33,465 bases of DNA from Bacteroidota bacterium (GTDB lineage Bacteria; Bacteroidota; Rhodothermia; Rhodothermales; JAHQVL01): positions 1 to 33,465 of the forward strand of contig JBCCIM010000052.1 of the NCBI GenBank assembly GCA_039111535.1, read 5' to 3'. Positions 33,357-33,465 of this stretch are shown here, in pieces. The notes beneath the pieces were generated by a model. It saw nothing but the letters and a program-made list of their open reading frames with translations, did not search any database and was not told the DNA's origin. Within the stretch, counting starts at the first letter, position 1, and every line of letters begins with the position of its first letter. A program made the translations under genes and the position numbers.

Positions 33357-33465
33357 GTTTGTTCTTCTTACGTGTATTTAGAAAAACCAAAAAAATGGGT
33401 CTCGTGACATTCAAATAATGTATCAACCGCTTACAGAGAAGCAGTGGTACAGCGCTGAAGTTAAC

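Overview
The window looks like chromosomal DNA of a free-living Gram-negative bacterium of the Rhodothermota/Bacteroidota type. The signs are TonB-dependent receptors with an N-terminal carboxypeptidase-regulatory-like domain, a choice-of-anchor B protein, several lipoproteins, OmpA/PKD envelope proteins, weak Shine-Dalgarno sites and moderate GC. The phylum is inferred from gene content only; no rRNA or other marker is present. No tRNA, rRNA, CRISPR array, insertion sequence, phage gene or replication origin was recognised.

Layout. 1-3627 (minus): the start of one TonB-dependent receptor, cut by the window edge, followed by a complete paralogue. 3818-5900 (minus): purB and an ECF sigma factor. 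6318-8405: a DAHP synthase (plus) whose stop codon overlaps that of an SdpI-like membrane protein, which forms an overlapping pair with an ArsR-type regulator (minus). A perfect 7-bp inverted repeat lies just upstream of the regulator. 8619-13440 (plus): pantothenate kinase coaA, M19 dipeptidase, RidA-like protein, DUF997/YhdT-like small membrane protein and a PanF-like sodium symporter, packed as a probable operon. 13550-15528 (plus): an unknown lipoprotein and an LpqC/PHB-depolymerase-type esterase. 15561-16730 (minus): hemW. 16731-17298: a 568-bp gap with seven copies of a 7-bp tandem repeat.

17299-23088 (plus): three consecutive secreted beta-propeller-type proteins: FG-GAP plus choice-of-anchor B, a YVTN-type lipoprotein with a Met/His-rich loop, and an FG-GAP/VCBS lipoprotein with ten Asp-rich calcium-type motifs. 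Three hairpins separate or close these genes. 23319-24967 (plus): a repeat/thioredoxin-like protein without a CXXC motif, and a cupin. 24997-26300 (minus): a VOC-family protein and an unknown lipoprotein. 26443-29185 (plus): a DapA-family aldolase, a small membrane protein, a PqqD-like protein and an HprK-related kinase. 29194-33356 (minus): a secreted M24 peptidase, an unknown protein, an OmpA-family barrel protein and a PKD-OmpA lipoprotein.

Most genes are ordinary metabolism or envelope functions. The best candidates for something less described are the PqqD-like/HprK-like pair with no visible substrate or other maturation enzyme, the Met/His-rich propeller lipoprotein within the three-propeller block, and the SdpR/SdpI-like pair with its operator but no toxin gene beside it.
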